The notes: a model not told the origin generated them from the letters alone. A stretch of DNA of 64,000 nt from Nephrocerus scutellatus (GCA_947095585.1 OX352763.1:113873908-113937907), one strand, 5' to 3'. Positions 44,090 through 54,998 are shown, counted from the first letter of the stretch. Numbers and translations: made by a program.

Positions 44090-45090
44090 TTATCAAAAGG
44101 GGCCCGTGACATTGAGCCGCTCACAAAATTTCAGCCCTTTAGGTCGTGCGAAAGGTGGTAAAAAATACCTAAAAAAAAAAACAACCCATAAAAATACAAT
44201 TTTTCATGTAAATTCTCTAATAGGAGATGGGTTAAATGTGTTAAATTTTAAGAAAATCGAGCAAATTTTTAAAAAAATTTAAATGGGCACCCCTCCGACC
44301 TCGGGGCCTCACTCCAAAAACTTTACAAAAAATTTTGTAAAATTTTAAAAAAATCGGGTTAAGTTTTTTAAAAAATTTGTTGGGGCTTCATGACCCTCAA
44401 AACCCTGTCTTCAAATTTTTTGCAAAAAGTGTTGTCTATCGGAGATGCACATGTGTATTAAATTTAATACACGTACATATACAAAATTTAAAAAAATCGG
44501 GTTAATTTTTTTCTCCCGGGCCCGGGGTCTCCAAATTTTTTTTTTTACAAAAAGTGTTGTCTATCGGAGATACACATGTGTATTAAATTTGAAGAACATC
44601 GGGATAATTTTTTTAAAAAAAGTTATTGGGCCCCACGAACACGGGCCCGGGGTCTCAAAATATTTTACAAAAAGTGTTGTCTATCGGAGATACACATGTG
44701 TATTAAATTTGAAGAAAATCGGGATAATTTTTTAAAAAAAAGTTATGGGGCCCCACGAACCCGGGCCCGGGGTCTACAAAATTTTTACAAAAAGTGTTGT
44801 ATATCAGAGATACACATGTGTGTAAAATTTGAAGAAAATCGAGTAAAATTTTGTAAAATATTTGTAGGGGAGCCCACCGTGGCCCGAGGGTCCTCAAATT
44901 AATAGAAAGTGTTGTCATCGGAGATATGCATGTGTGCGAAATTTCAATAAATTAGGACTTTGGGAAGTGGGTCAAAAATTGATCGCAAGATTCCATGACA
45001 CACAAATCCATAAATCCACAAACCCACAAACCCACAAGCCCACAAACCCACAAACACACGGGCAAGTGATGTTAATATAGAGAATTTAAA
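44090..45090 (-). repeat. Dispersed repeat H, copy 2, largest, containing a tandem array
   Basis: Inverted relative to copy 1 at 18910. The 19-mer boundary is at 45071-45090, a CCCACAAA-type tract occupies about 45008-45060, TTGATCGCAAGATTCCATGA lies at about 44978, and units containing CACATGTG extend to about 44430. AT-rich sequence with GGTCGTGCGAAAGGTGG continues to 44090. It is non-coding; open frames at 44445-44902 simply follow the ~120-bp periodicity. Confidence 0.8.
44424..44920. repeat. Tandem array, five anchors at about 120-bp spacing, CACATGTG core
   Basis: The anchor AAAGTGTTGT occurs at 44426, 44551, 44671, 44791 and 44906, giving spacings of 125, 120, 120 and 115 bp. Each is followed by CGGAGAT(A/G)CACATGTGT or a close variant with the 8-bp palindrome CACATGTG (the last reads GCATGTGT), then by AAAATCGGG-like and GGGCCC-rich sequence (GGGCCCGGGGTCT). 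The unit is part of repeat H. Confidence 0.9.
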
Positions 45091-45285
45091 AAAGGAGAAA
45101 ACGGCGCGATTTCAAACCAACACACGTGACACGCATCATACGTTGAATATAAAAAATGCTATTTTGGACTAAGGCACTCACAAAATTTCAGCTCTCTAGG
45201 TCATGTGGAAGGTGGTTAAAAAGGACCTCAAAGTGGTCGAAAATACAAATAAAAAGTTAAATAAAAGTTTTTAAAAAGATTCCCG
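45091..45285. other. Sequence flanking repeat H
   Basis: Contains CACACGTGACACGC at about 45120, reminiscent of repeats H and J flanks. No gene. Confidence 0.4.
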
Positions 45286-45289
45286 CCAT

Positions 45290-46010
45290 TCTTGCCGGGT
45301 TCTCGTACCGTACCGACATCAGGTTCGGGTTGTGGCGGCGGTCTATCAATACGCACATGATGTCTATCTGGTTGCACGTGGCTTTGTGGATATTTTTACG
45401 CGCAAACTTTGTACTCGCATTAAATTATTGCTTGCTGCCATCTCGTTGACTCGTTGTCCATAGTCATTAGTGTTCTCGTGTAAGCTATGAGTGCCAATGC
45501 ACTGCCTGAACACTGGCTTCCTACCTATTTTTGCATTCATATGCCCCAAAATACTGAGGACAGGCATTGAGTTCCCGTTCGACGGACTCAAAGAATTCTT
45601 CTTTTTCATCATCTGGGGAATACTCTGTAGGTACGTGAACGTTTATGAGGCTTATTCTTTTAAATCTGCCCCGCACGCGAAGGATGCATAGCCGTTCATT
45701 TACTGCTTTAAAGCCGATAACGGTGGGTTTCATTCTTTGCTGACTAGAAACCCCACCCCGAGCACATGATAGCTTCTGGTTTTTGTAAGACGCCATTTCC
45801 CGTCCACCGCATCTCCTGTATTGCTGTTATGTCAGCATTATATTTGGACAGGGTATCGGCTAGCTGCTGTGCAGTTCGAGCTCTATACAGTGAGTGTAGG
45901 TTCTATTAGAAAATTCTTAAATCGTTTAGCTGTTTTCTCGTTGCCGGTGTCGTCGTCGTTCATCAGTGTATCCGAGGCTGAGGCTATTCGTCTCGCCCCA
46001 ACCTTACTTT
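45290..46010 (-). mobile_element. RTE1 endonuclease fragment
   Basis: Minus-strand translation from about 45800 gives YKNQKLSCARGGVSSQQRMK, TVIGFKAVNERLCILRVRGR, ISLINVHVPTEYSPDDEKEE and FFESVERELNACPQY. After a frameshift come HSLHENTNDYGQRVNEMAAS and FARKNIHKATCNQID. These are the central and C-terminal parts of an RTE AP-like endonuclease; 'LINVHVPTE' and the NQIDH-type end are its hallmarks. Here the end reads NQID-IMCVLID, i.e. it retains seven codons that the copies at 37860 and 56290 lack. Confidence 0.85.
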
Positions 46011-46179
46011 GAAGGGACAAGCCCGATTATTTCGCTTTTTTTGTATTGGTGGAAAATTACCAGCGGCCACCACGTGGAGGTTTGGTTGCACTTCCACCAG
46101 TCAGATATAGTTGCGGCCACATGCATTTCTGAAGATTTTTGTGTTATTCACCCCACTCTGCTGATGGCCGACCGCTAAG

Positions 46180-46545
46180 GGTTAATAAATACTTTTATTT
46201 AATTGCAACAATAATAAAAACATTTCATTGTATACTTTTAGTGTTAAATGCTGTGATAATTATCGCAACAATCAATGCGTTTCAGTACATACTTTTAGGG
46301 CTAAATACTTTGATATTTACTGCAACATTCATTGCATTTCATTTCATAATTTTAAGGTTAAATACGTTGATGAATATTCCAATAATCATTCCATTTCATT
46401 GTATAATTTTAGGGTTAAATACGTTGATGAATATTTTAACAATCATTGTATTTCATTGTATGCTTTTAGGGTTAAATACGTTAATAAATGTTGCAACAAT
46501 CATTACAGTTGTTTGTATACTTTTAGAGTAAATATTATTAATGAA
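46180..46545. repeat. 57-bp minisatellite, about six units
   Basis: The anchor TTTTA(G/A)GG(G/T)TTAAAT-like motif starts at 46236, 46293, 46350, 46407, 46464 and 46521: exactly 57 bp each time. Units are diverged by point changes (for example TTAAATACGTTGATGAATAT in two units) with no indels. Because 57 is a multiple of three, two overlapping plus-strand frames stay open (46139-46531 and 46228-46551) and give repetitive hydrophobic peptides; no evidence supports translation. Confidence 0.95.
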
Positions 46546-47312
46546 ACATAAGAATATGGAAATTTAATAGGAAATTTTTAGGACGAGTTATTTCTACTGT
46601 AAATTAAATTCCCGGAGTTTTCCTGCTACTACTGGCAACTAATATCGTATATTAAGTTTTTGGTTTATTTAAGAGTACATATAATCTCGGAAGACAATTA
46701 GACAAACAATAGTATTAGTGGAGAGGTCGCCCAATTAATAGAACCGGATAAGGAAAAGTGAATTTTTACTAAACATTTACTTATGCACTTTACTGTACAT
46801 ATTTAAAAAAGAATAATGTCAATTCACTCGATACGTTATAAATTCGATTAAAGTGCCTTTAAAATTATAACTGTATTATACTGTCCAAGAATTGTTAAAA
46901 AAAAAAAATTACCAGAGCTTATTAGTCAGCAACTTTCGCAATTAACCACATGCCGTCTGTCCGTCCATCCGTTTGCACACGTCAATTGGTGGAATTGCTG
47001 TTTTTCGCAAAGGGAAAAAATATGCAGCCGGCCTTTACGTAGTTTGTGGCAATAAAACAATAAAAGGAAAGAAGATAAAAACTTGCCAAATGACAGATTG
47101 CTAATTAAACGTTTTTTGTGGCGAGTTTTTAGCGATATAACAAAATGTGCTGTACAAGGTATAGCGCCAAAGCTACGCATACATATACTTTGAAGACTCC
47201 AAAAAATTTTTGAATTGTTATTTATTTTTTAAATTAATAAAACATTTCACATTTGTTTTTGACTCATGCCCGCAGAATGAAAGGCAAAAAGTCGACAAAA
47301 AAGGGATTTTTA
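46546..47312. other. AT-rich stretch, nothing recognised
   Basis: No supported feature; the minus-strand open frame at 46926-47180 has no recognisable domain. Confidence 0.4.
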
Positions 47313-47660
47313 TTAAATTCTCTTCATTAACTTAGCAATCGCACGCTTGGCGCCAAATCTTCTTATCATTGCTTAATTCGCTTTCTAAAGCCCGATTTTA
47401 GTCAAACTTTGCACACGTGTGTATCTCCGGTGACAAGACTTTCTATGAAAAATTTATACTGATCGGGCTCCAAGGCCCTGGGATGCTTCTATATACATTT
47501 TTTTTAAATTAACCCGATTTTACTCAAACTTTGCCCTTCTTCGACGTATGTTTACCTTCGATGACAACACTTTCTAGAAAAATTTGGAAGTGATCGGTGC
47601 CGACGTGTTCCCGATAAGAGAATTTACATAAAAAAAATCGTTTTTTATGGGTTGTAGTTT
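47313..47660 (+). repeat. Dispersed repeat H, copy 3, diverged
   Basis: TTAAATTCTCTTCATTAAC (47313-47331) is a 2-base variant of the H boundary. It is followed without a minisatellite by AAGCCCGATTTTAGTCAAAC, GCACACGTGTGTATCTCCGG, GACAAGACTTTCTATG and a second unit with GATGACAACACTTTCTAG, ending in ATGGGTTGTAGTTTTTA. Confidence 0.75.
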
Positions 47661-48724
47661 TTACTTCTTATTGTAACATTTCTCCTCGTCTATAACTACC
47701 GACTGTTGGGTCTATTGTTTGTTTCATTTTTTGCCAATATATGTATGTATGTATATATTTATAAAAAATTAGCTAATTTATAATAATTATTCGTATATGG
47801 CGTGATTAGGACCCATTGACGCAAGCGGTAATTTACGACTTGAAACGAAAAATAACAACAAGAGGTGCTGCAAACGCGGGTATTCTTTAACCCCCAAATC
47901 ATCGGCAGAGCGCATTACCAATTTAGGCTTTAAGTTGTTTAGCAAGAAAAACTCAATCAATCATTTACAAAAAATATGATTAAATGTCGATTAGTTGTCA
48001 GTCAGTCAGTCAGTCATGCGTCCAATAGTTCACTATTCCAACTTCAATGTCGAATGTTCGTACAACTTGATCGTTCTACCAACAATTAATGCATCGCAAA
48101 ATACACACATAAGTGTGTTAGTGTTAGTGTTTTTTTTTTTCGATTTTAACTTTAATTGAATTTACGGTCAACTGATCACAACACTACAGTCAGCCAGCCA
48201 GCCAGCCAGCCAGCCAACCGGCTGTACTTAGAGAGACAATTCTATATTCGTTCATATACGTAGACTCGTTGAGAATCACAATGAATCATTTCATTATCAA
48301 TTCGGTGTGACGTCAATGGAAGCCATGAAAACAGAGAGCACAAGAAGCTTAGAAGAATACACGCGAACAAATCACAATCAGATAATACTCGTAATTATTA
48401 AAGACACATAGGTATACATACATGTACATAATGTAGATAATTATATTCGGTAGTTACCGACGGTGCTTAGAACCTACGTTAAAATGTTATTTTTTTTTTT
48501 CGTTTTTATGGGCGGGGCGGCGAGTCACTTTAGCTGAGCAAATAACTACAATCTGTGCTTTCAACTTTGGAAGATAATTGCAAATGTGTAGTATGTGTTT
48601 TTGAAGTGAAACTTCTTTACCGACGTATCTATCTGTTTGAAATTTTGCGTTACGTTGAAGAGGAAAAGATTCAATAAAGGGGAATATGTCTTTCAGTCCA
48701 ATGTTGTTTGTCTGCACGCGTTTT
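47661..48724. other. Low-copy stretch with tetranucleotide microsatellites
   Basis: (GTCA)n at about 47998-48016, (CAGC)n at about 48191-48215 and a TATGTATGTATG tract near 47738-47752. No gene is recognised. Confidence 0.5.
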
Positions 48725-49137
48725 TGTGGTTGGACTTTTCAGTAGCGGGTTTTTAAGTTGTCTCGCGAAGATCTTCAGGGAGTCTTTCGGTGGTCATGAA
48801 AGGATCTTGAGGTGGTTTGAAGAGGGTCCAAAGTGGGTTCTTGAGGGAGTTTTAAGATAAGTCCTTTGGTGGGTATGCAGGGGTCTTGAGGTGGTCTTGA
48901 GAGGGTCTTGAAGCCGATTCTGGAAAGGTCTCAGTGGGGGCTTTTATAGGGGTCTATTTACGGGGATCCTGAAAGCGGGATCCTGAGGCGGTGTCTTAAG
49001 GAAGTGTAGGGTTGTCCTGAGGTGGTCCTTGGGGTCTTGAGTAGGCGTCTTATTTTGGGTCGTTTGGGGGTCTTTTTGGCGTCCTTTTATGGTTTTTTGG
49101 AGTCCTTTTAGAGTCTTTTTGAGATATTTTAGGGTTC
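48725..49137 (+). repeat. G-rich degenerate array 2
   Basis: Units of the GGTCTTGAGGTGGTCTTGAG type, the same strand and composition as array 1 at 22690-23960. It ends abruptly at the H-boundary 19-mer at 49141. An open frame at 48944-49252 (minus) runs through it and is spurious. Confidence 0.8.
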
Positions 49138-49140
49138 TTT

Positions 49141-49159
49141 TTAAATTCTCTATATTAAC
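49141..49159 (+). repeat. Repeat H boundary 19-mer
   Basis: Exact copy of TTAAATTCTCTATATTAAC, directly after the G-rich array, with only a few bases of H beyond it. Confidence 0.8.
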
Positions 49160-49189
49160 TTCGCGTGCACGTGGCTGGTGGGTACAGTA

Positions 49190-49262
49190 AGACATCATTA
49201 ATAAAAATGAGGAAAAGCGTCGGGGACAAAACAGAGCCCTGCGGAACGCCAATTATGAATCA
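49190..49262 (-). mobile_element. LINE D RT scrap
   Basis: The reverse complement encodes GVPQGSVLSPTLFLIFIND, RT block 4, closely like the GPVLSPTLFLI segment of LINE D at 12420-12480. Only about 70 bp remain. Confidence 0.7.
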
Positions 49263-49369
49263 CAAATATTCTGGCTTTGCCGAGCTTTTTAGAACTTTTT
49301 AAGAGATTACTGAGAACAGTGCATACACCAGGTTACGATTAAAAATTGATCAGCTGAAAGGATGACAGA

Positions 49370-50330
49370 TAAATGGAAACCAATGAAGGATTCAAGAAAG
49401 CTGAAGGCACGGGTGCAGCAGTCCATGGGCTATGAACCAAGTACACTCTGAAATAAATGTGGCAGTACCCGAGCATATTGCAGCGAGAAGTACAAGATGT
49501 GCTCACCTTTATCTGGAAAGGAAGTACTTGAGGTAGGAAATAGCTATCATGACAGACAGCCAAGCTGGGCTAAGGGCTCTAGGTGCATTCCATATCACGT
49601 CAAGACTGGTGGAGGAGTGCCGGAGTGCTAAATAGACTTGACGAAGTCAACAAGGTATGTTTGTACGGGTACACACTGGCATAGAAGGCTCGCTAGAAGC
49701 CTAGAAGAAACTCCGCTTGAAGGGCCAGAACCATTTTGTGGTATAGAGTACCGTATAATGCGGCAGTTGCTTCCGTAAAATGGAGAACTCTTCCAGACCT
49801 ACGACAAGAAAAGGAAATGTTGGGGAGGTATAACCCACAGAGGTCTCGATCGTTATTGGGATTAAGCTGAACTAATGTAAGAATCATTGTATCACAATGG
49901 ACCATTACTGGTATAAGCGACTGACAGCGACCTTTAGTCAGTGAAACCGATACACTTATACCAGTAATGGTCCATTGTCCTAATGTAAGAATCATTACGT
50001 GGTTCCTACCAGGACATTGTATACTGAAGGGGCAACTAAAGAAATTCTGAATAGAAGATGATGACCGCTGCAGGTTTTGTAAAGAAGCGAACGAGACCCC
50101 GTGGCATATTCTCAACGATTACGAAGCGACGATCTGACAGAGGAGAGACCATATTAGAACCTAGGCAATCTTGGGGTCTGCGCGACATTCACTGAACCCA
50201 CTCTATATCATTTAGTTTCATTGGTACAGAGAGGGTGCTGTTAGGATTGGCATGCACTGATCCTAAAGCTCAAGTTATGGGGACATCGACATGAGTCACG
50301 GTGCTACCAGAATATATAGAATGGAATCCC
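49370..50330 (+). mobile_element. LINE family A, second copy (RNase H to 3' region), with a small insertion
   Basis: 49380-49650 aligns with 1720-2000 of copy 1 (GAAGGCACGGGTG, GCAGTACCCGAGCATATT, ATGACAGACAGCCAAGCTG, TGCATTCCATATCACGTCAA). Downstream, beyond where copy 1 is cut, come VRIITWFLPGHCILKG (last RNase H motif, degenerate, about 49985-50030) and DDDRCRFCKEANETPWHILN (zinc knuckle, about 50055-50120). The copy is 5' truncated, full of stops, and interrupted at 49889-49979. Confidence 0.8.
49872..49996. mobile_element. 91-bp palindromic insertion of a LINE B-like 3' end, flanked by 17-bp direct repeats
   Basis: CTAATGTAAGAATCATT occurs at 49872-49888 and again at 49980-49996. Between them, 49894-49917 and 49955-49978 are perfect 24-bp inverted repeats with a 37-nt loop. 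The arm ACAATGGACCATTACT also occurs at the 3' end of LINE B (antisense at about 25419-25434), so the insertion is two head-to-head pieces of a LINE B-type tail. Confidence 0.85.
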
Positions 50331-52639
50331 AGCTATATTTGCCCAGTTCACAAGAGTCTCCTTAGCATCGCCTATAATATCCTATCTTTTTAGTACGGTA
50401 TGAAGGTCTGAAGCCACTTGTCAATTTTGTCACTTTGTCTTTCTAGGCTGCACTACGACATCTGATAACAGCCCCACCTTAGAATAGTACCAAAGATCAA
50501 TCGCTATTTATTTGGGCTAAAAAGGCGCTTGAGTTGTAAAGCCCTGTCTCGGACCACTATAAAGACCCCCTTAAAGAGTTAAATTATCAAAGTACTTTTC
50601 TGTTCTGTTCTGTGCTGTTCTTCAATCGAAGGCGGATGAAAATATCCTTGGTTGTTTCGAGCTATACGATTTTTCATCCCGTTAGCCCAGACGGCTTTGG
50701 AGGAGAAGATTTAATGAAGAATTATACGAGCTGTAAAAAACTATATACTAGATGTTTGAGATGGCTATGGTCCGGCTCGCAGACTTTTCAAATCGATCCC
50801 AGTATATGAAATCCTAGCCTTAGATGGCGCGTACAAGTGGACATGCAAAGTATAGTTGTCCACAATTGGAGGTAGCTCGCAAAAAATTGGATAGGCATGT
50901 TAGTTGAGGCCCAAGTTCACACCGAACTGAGGTGCCACCACACTTGATAAGCAAGTCTCACCGTTGGTTTAGCACTTAGCTGTGAGAAATTTTTATATTT
51001 TTCTCTACGAAAATGCAACAACAATTCAGTGGATCATTAACCATTTCCTGATGTTAATCTTTAAAGAATGGACTAATAATGTAAATAGTATTAAAAGCCA
51101 GGCGAAGCTTGAAAGTCTTCTCATTTACAAAATTTCTCTCATTTGTTATCATTGAAAAAAATCCTAAATAACCATATTGCTTTTCCATTCAACATTCGTC
51201 ATTTTTGTGACCGCAAACTGCTTACCATATCAATGTCCACTTTATGCAATATAAAATGGCCATCCACTGTCAACATAGGCATAAACGTTATCCACTTAAG
51301 TGTAGTACTCAGATTTTCAATTAAATTTGCTCACGCACAACCGATCGATTGATAAATTGATCAATTAAGTGATGGCGCAAATTTCATCAACAGCACCGCA
51401 ATCCACGATCCCCAGTAGAACGAGAGATCTGGCTGATCTACATGTCTTGACTTCCAATATATTGATGGTTGACAATGTTAATTCAAGAGCAATAGCAATA
51501 TTTATAAACTAATAATAATAAAAGTAGTAGTATAGTAGTAGTAGTGTTGCAGTAGTAAATAATTTGCTAATAACAACGATATATGCCCGCAAGCACATTT
51601 TAGAGGACTATCTGCTAAGTGTCATTCGTCGAGCTACTGTTGTTTGCTTTGTACTCGTACAGGCACAGTTCAAGCTTCAGGCTTCTTGTGTCGACAACTT
51701 AACTGGTGGCGGGTGGGTGGGGGTAAAACGATCGCTGGATCGATATTGCTGATGGCAATTTGCACATTTTACACGCCTCCTTACCCCCACTCTATTTTTG
51801 TATCTGCAATAGTCGTTTGTCGTTGCAATCAACAGGCAATCAATGACACTAAAAAAGATACGTATTGCGATAATTCGATTTGTCGCGGGTATTTGTAGTG
51901 CAATCGATGTGTTGATGCCGGAGAACGCCGCCGACGATGGTGACGTTAAACGATTGAACTCAATTGAATTGAATTAAATTGAAATGAAATGGAAAATCGT
52001 AGATCGAGACATGGTGTCTGTCGCTATGTGACTATTTAGAACGACATTTATGAGTCGTAAGTATACGCATAGACTACTTAGAGGAAAGTTTTCTAAAATG
52101 TCCGAGATAAATTACTGATAAATAGTCTACGGTATTTATTTAACAACAGCAACAAAAAAAAAAGATCTTATTTTCCAGATAATTGAAGCGCAGGGTTTTT
52201 TTCAACTGGCCTACGTGCGAGCGGACACGAATCCCATCATAGATACACCCACGCCCACAAAACTACTATATATCCATGTACCAGTAAAATGTTATTATTT
52301 TATCAGCTTATTATCTCATAGCCACGATTAATAATCAAAGTACAGAAAGTAACAAAAAAAAAACATTTCAGCGTATACATTGTTGTCGTGATAAGCTGAT
52401 CGCGCATTCTAATTATTAATTAAATTGTACTATAGCTGTTTTCTTAACTTTTATATCATAAAAATGGGCAGCGTTTTTTATAGATATCACAATTAACACT
52501 TGTTAAAAATAAAATTATCGTTGATAGTACGATTAAGTAATTTAAACAAAAATTCAAGCGTTTTAGATTTGCTACAAATAACAGAGCACTCACGATGGAA
52601 AAACTTTACCTAAATAATTATACTTCTTTGGGGTAAAAA
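50331..52639. other. Low-copy stretch, nothing recognised
   Basis: Possible LINE A 3' untranslated sequence up to about 50360. Beyond that no transposon signal is supported. A (TAG)n-like tract lies at about 51522-51546. Open frames at 51564-51752 and 51644-51898 (plus) lack domains. Confidence 0.4.
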
Positions 52640-54090
52640 TAGGCCTCAAAAACAGTTCTCTAAGACCCCTAATACCCCCAAATACAATCAAAAGACCACC
52701 CAAAGGACAATCTAAACTCCCTCAAAAAAAGTACCTCAAAAGAACTCCCAAAAGACTTCCAAAAGGGACCCCTGAAAACCTCCCAAAAGATCCCCAAAAG
52801 ATCCCCAAAAGATCCCCCAAAAGACTTCGAAAAAGGACCCCTAAAAAGCAAAAGATTCCCAAACACCCCCCAAAGTACTCAAAAAAAAACACCAAAAAGG
52901 CACCAAAAACACTTCCAAAAGACCCACAAATAGTCCCTCAAAAAAAATACTATCAAAAGACCCCAAAATATTCTCCAAAAGACTTCCAAAATGGACCCCT
53001 AAAAACCTCCCAAACACCCACTAAAGAACACAAAAAAGACACCAAAAACACTTCAAAAAGACCCACAAATACCCCCAAAATACCACCCAAAGGACAATCT
53101 AAAGTCCTTCAAAAGACTCCCAAAGTGCTACCAAAAGACCCTCAAAAGATCCCCCAAAAGACTTCGAAAAACGACCCCTAAAAAGCAAAATATTCCCAAA
53201 CACCCCCCAAAGTACTAGAAAAAAATACCAAAAAGGCACCAAAAACACTTCCAAAAGACCCGCAAATAGTCCCTCAAAAAAATACTATCAAAAGACCCCC
53301 AAAATATTCTCCAAAAGACTTCCAAAAGGGACCCCTAACTAAATAACACAAAAAAGACACCAAAAACACTTCAAAAAGACCCACAAATACCCCCAAAATA
53401 CCACCCAAAGGACAATCTAAAGTCCCTCAAAAGACTCCCAAAGTACAACCAAAAGACCCTCAAAAGATCCCCCAAAAGACTTCGAAAAGGGACCCCTAAA
53501 AAGCAAAAGATTCCCAAACACCCCCCAAAGTACTAGAAAAAAATACCAAAAAGGCACCAAAAACACTTCCAAAAGACCCGCAAATAGTCCCACAAAAAAA
53601 TACTATCAAAAGACCCCCAAAATATTCTCCAAAAGACTTCCAAAAGGGACCCCTAACTAAAGAACACAAAAAAGACACCAAAAACACTTCAAAAAGACCC
53701 ACAAATACCCCCAAAATACCACCCAAAGGACAATCTAAAGTCCCTCAAAAGACTCCCAAAGTGCTACCAAAAGATCCCCAAACACCCACAAAAGAACTCC
53801 AAAAAGACACCAAAACACTTTCAAAAGTCTCCCGAAATACCCCCAAAAGACCACCAAAAGACACTCAAAGCACCAACAAAAGTCTGTCAAAATATCCCCC
53901 GATAGACACCAAAAGAACCACGAAATACCCTCTATAAGCCCCAAAAAATATTCCAAAATATCTTCAAAAAACTGTAAAAAGACTCCAAAAAGACCACCAG
54001 AAGACCTCCAAAAGACTCCTAAGGACTTCCAAAGTACTAGCAAAAGATCCTCAAAAGACCCCTTTAAAGACCGCCAAAAGCATTTAGTGG
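52640..54090 (-). repeat. G-rich array 3 (C-rich on plus strand) with 318-bp higher-order repeat
   Basis: Degenerate units of the CCCCAAAAGACTTCC type (12-14 bp) cover about 1.45 kb, G-rich on the minus strand (GGGATCTTTTGGGGATC). The anchor AGGACAATCT is at 52704, 53091, 53409 and 53727. The last two intervals are exactly 318 bp and the first is 387. A second anchor (GGCACCAAAAACACTTCC at 52899, 53235 and 53553) gives 336 and 318. Minus-strand frames at 53496-53726 and 53735-54112 are Phe/Gly/Leu-rich products of the array, not genes. Confidence 0.9.
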
Positions 54091-54094
54091 TACT

Positions 54095-54290
54095 TACGAC
54101 TGGAATCCACAAGGAAGCCGCTGATTTTACCGTCCTAGCAAGACATGGAAAAGGACGATAAAAGAGGAAACAAGATCCCAGGGGACAGAGTGGCGTCTCT
54201 TGAAACCTCAGGCGATAAATCGAGTTCGTTGGCGGTCGTTTGTAGAAGCCCTATACTCCCCCGCGGAGTAAAGGAAAGAAGAAGTATGCG
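54095..54290 (+). mobile_element. RTE2 3'-end fragment
   Basis: Matches 38335-38530: GACTGGAATCCACAAGGAAG, CCGTCCTAGCAAGACATGGA, GAGTGGCGTCTCTTGAAA and GTCGTTTGTAGAAGCCCTAT. This is the C-terminal and 3' end of the RTE2 lineage. It directly adjoins the C-rich array. Confidence 0.8.
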
Positions 54291-54837
54291 AAGTGTCGTA
54301 GTGAGTGTCAAACAGGTATTTGTAAGTTTAACGGTTAATGCAGATGAGTTTCAAATATTTTTAATTCGGGCCGTATCTTTGATAAACCAGGCATTTACGG
54401 ACAAGTCACGTTTTTCCATTGTGAGAGCTCTGTAAGTCGTAAATTGTTCACTTCTTTAAATCCACCACCCAAATAGACTATCAAGCTATTCTCATTCATC
54501 GAATATAAAAAAATATGAACTTCTTACCAACTTCTATTAAAAGCGTAAGTTACATTCAACGCAAATAAATAGAACCGCTTGAAAGATAACCAATATTTAG
54601 TTATTGAAAAAAATATTGCACTCGTACCTGATACTGGTTCTATGGCGGAACTTATTAGAAATAATGTTGTTGTTTACCTGAAACGAAAAGGACAAAGTTT
54701 GTTATTCTACTCGTAGTTTAAAAACGATAATTACAATTATATCAATAATATAAATTGTTAGTTCATTAAAAGTTAACGTATACAACACCACAATGTTAAA
54801 TAGTAAGACCTTAATATCGATCTATCACAGTGGAGTC
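54291..54837. other. AT-rich stretch, nothing recognised
   Basis: No supported feature. Confidence 0.4.
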
Positions 54838-54998
54838 AAATCGGAGATACACATGTGTGCAAAGCAAAATCAGTTAAATTTTGAAAAAATATATACTTTG
54901 AAGCCCCTCGGCACTGTAGCCTGATCACTTCCAAATTTTTACAAAAAGTGTTGTACTTGGAGATACACCTGTGTACAAAATTTGAACAAAATCGGGAA
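54838..54998 (-). repeat. Dispersed repeat H, copy 4, partial
   Basis: Contains two H units: CGGAGATACACATGTGTGCA (54843 onward) and AAAAAGTGTTGTACTTGGAG followed by ATACACCTGTGTACAAAATT, in the same orientation as copy 2. It joins repeat J directly at 55000. Confidence 0.75.

Noticed and set aside
44424..44920. CRISPR-like array (also other tandem arrays here)
   Set aside because: Units are contiguous and diverged without unique spacers, and the window is a eukaryotic transposon landscape with no cas genes.
46139..46551. Two overlapping plus-strand frames of 130 and 107 codons with repetitive sequence
   Set aside because: Both arise from the 57-bp minisatellite; no start context, domain or codon signal favours either.
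53496..54112. Minus-strand frames rich in Phe, Gly, Leu that look like membrane proteins
   Set aside because: They follow the short repeat unit of array 3 and are repeated with the 318-bp period; no conserved domain.
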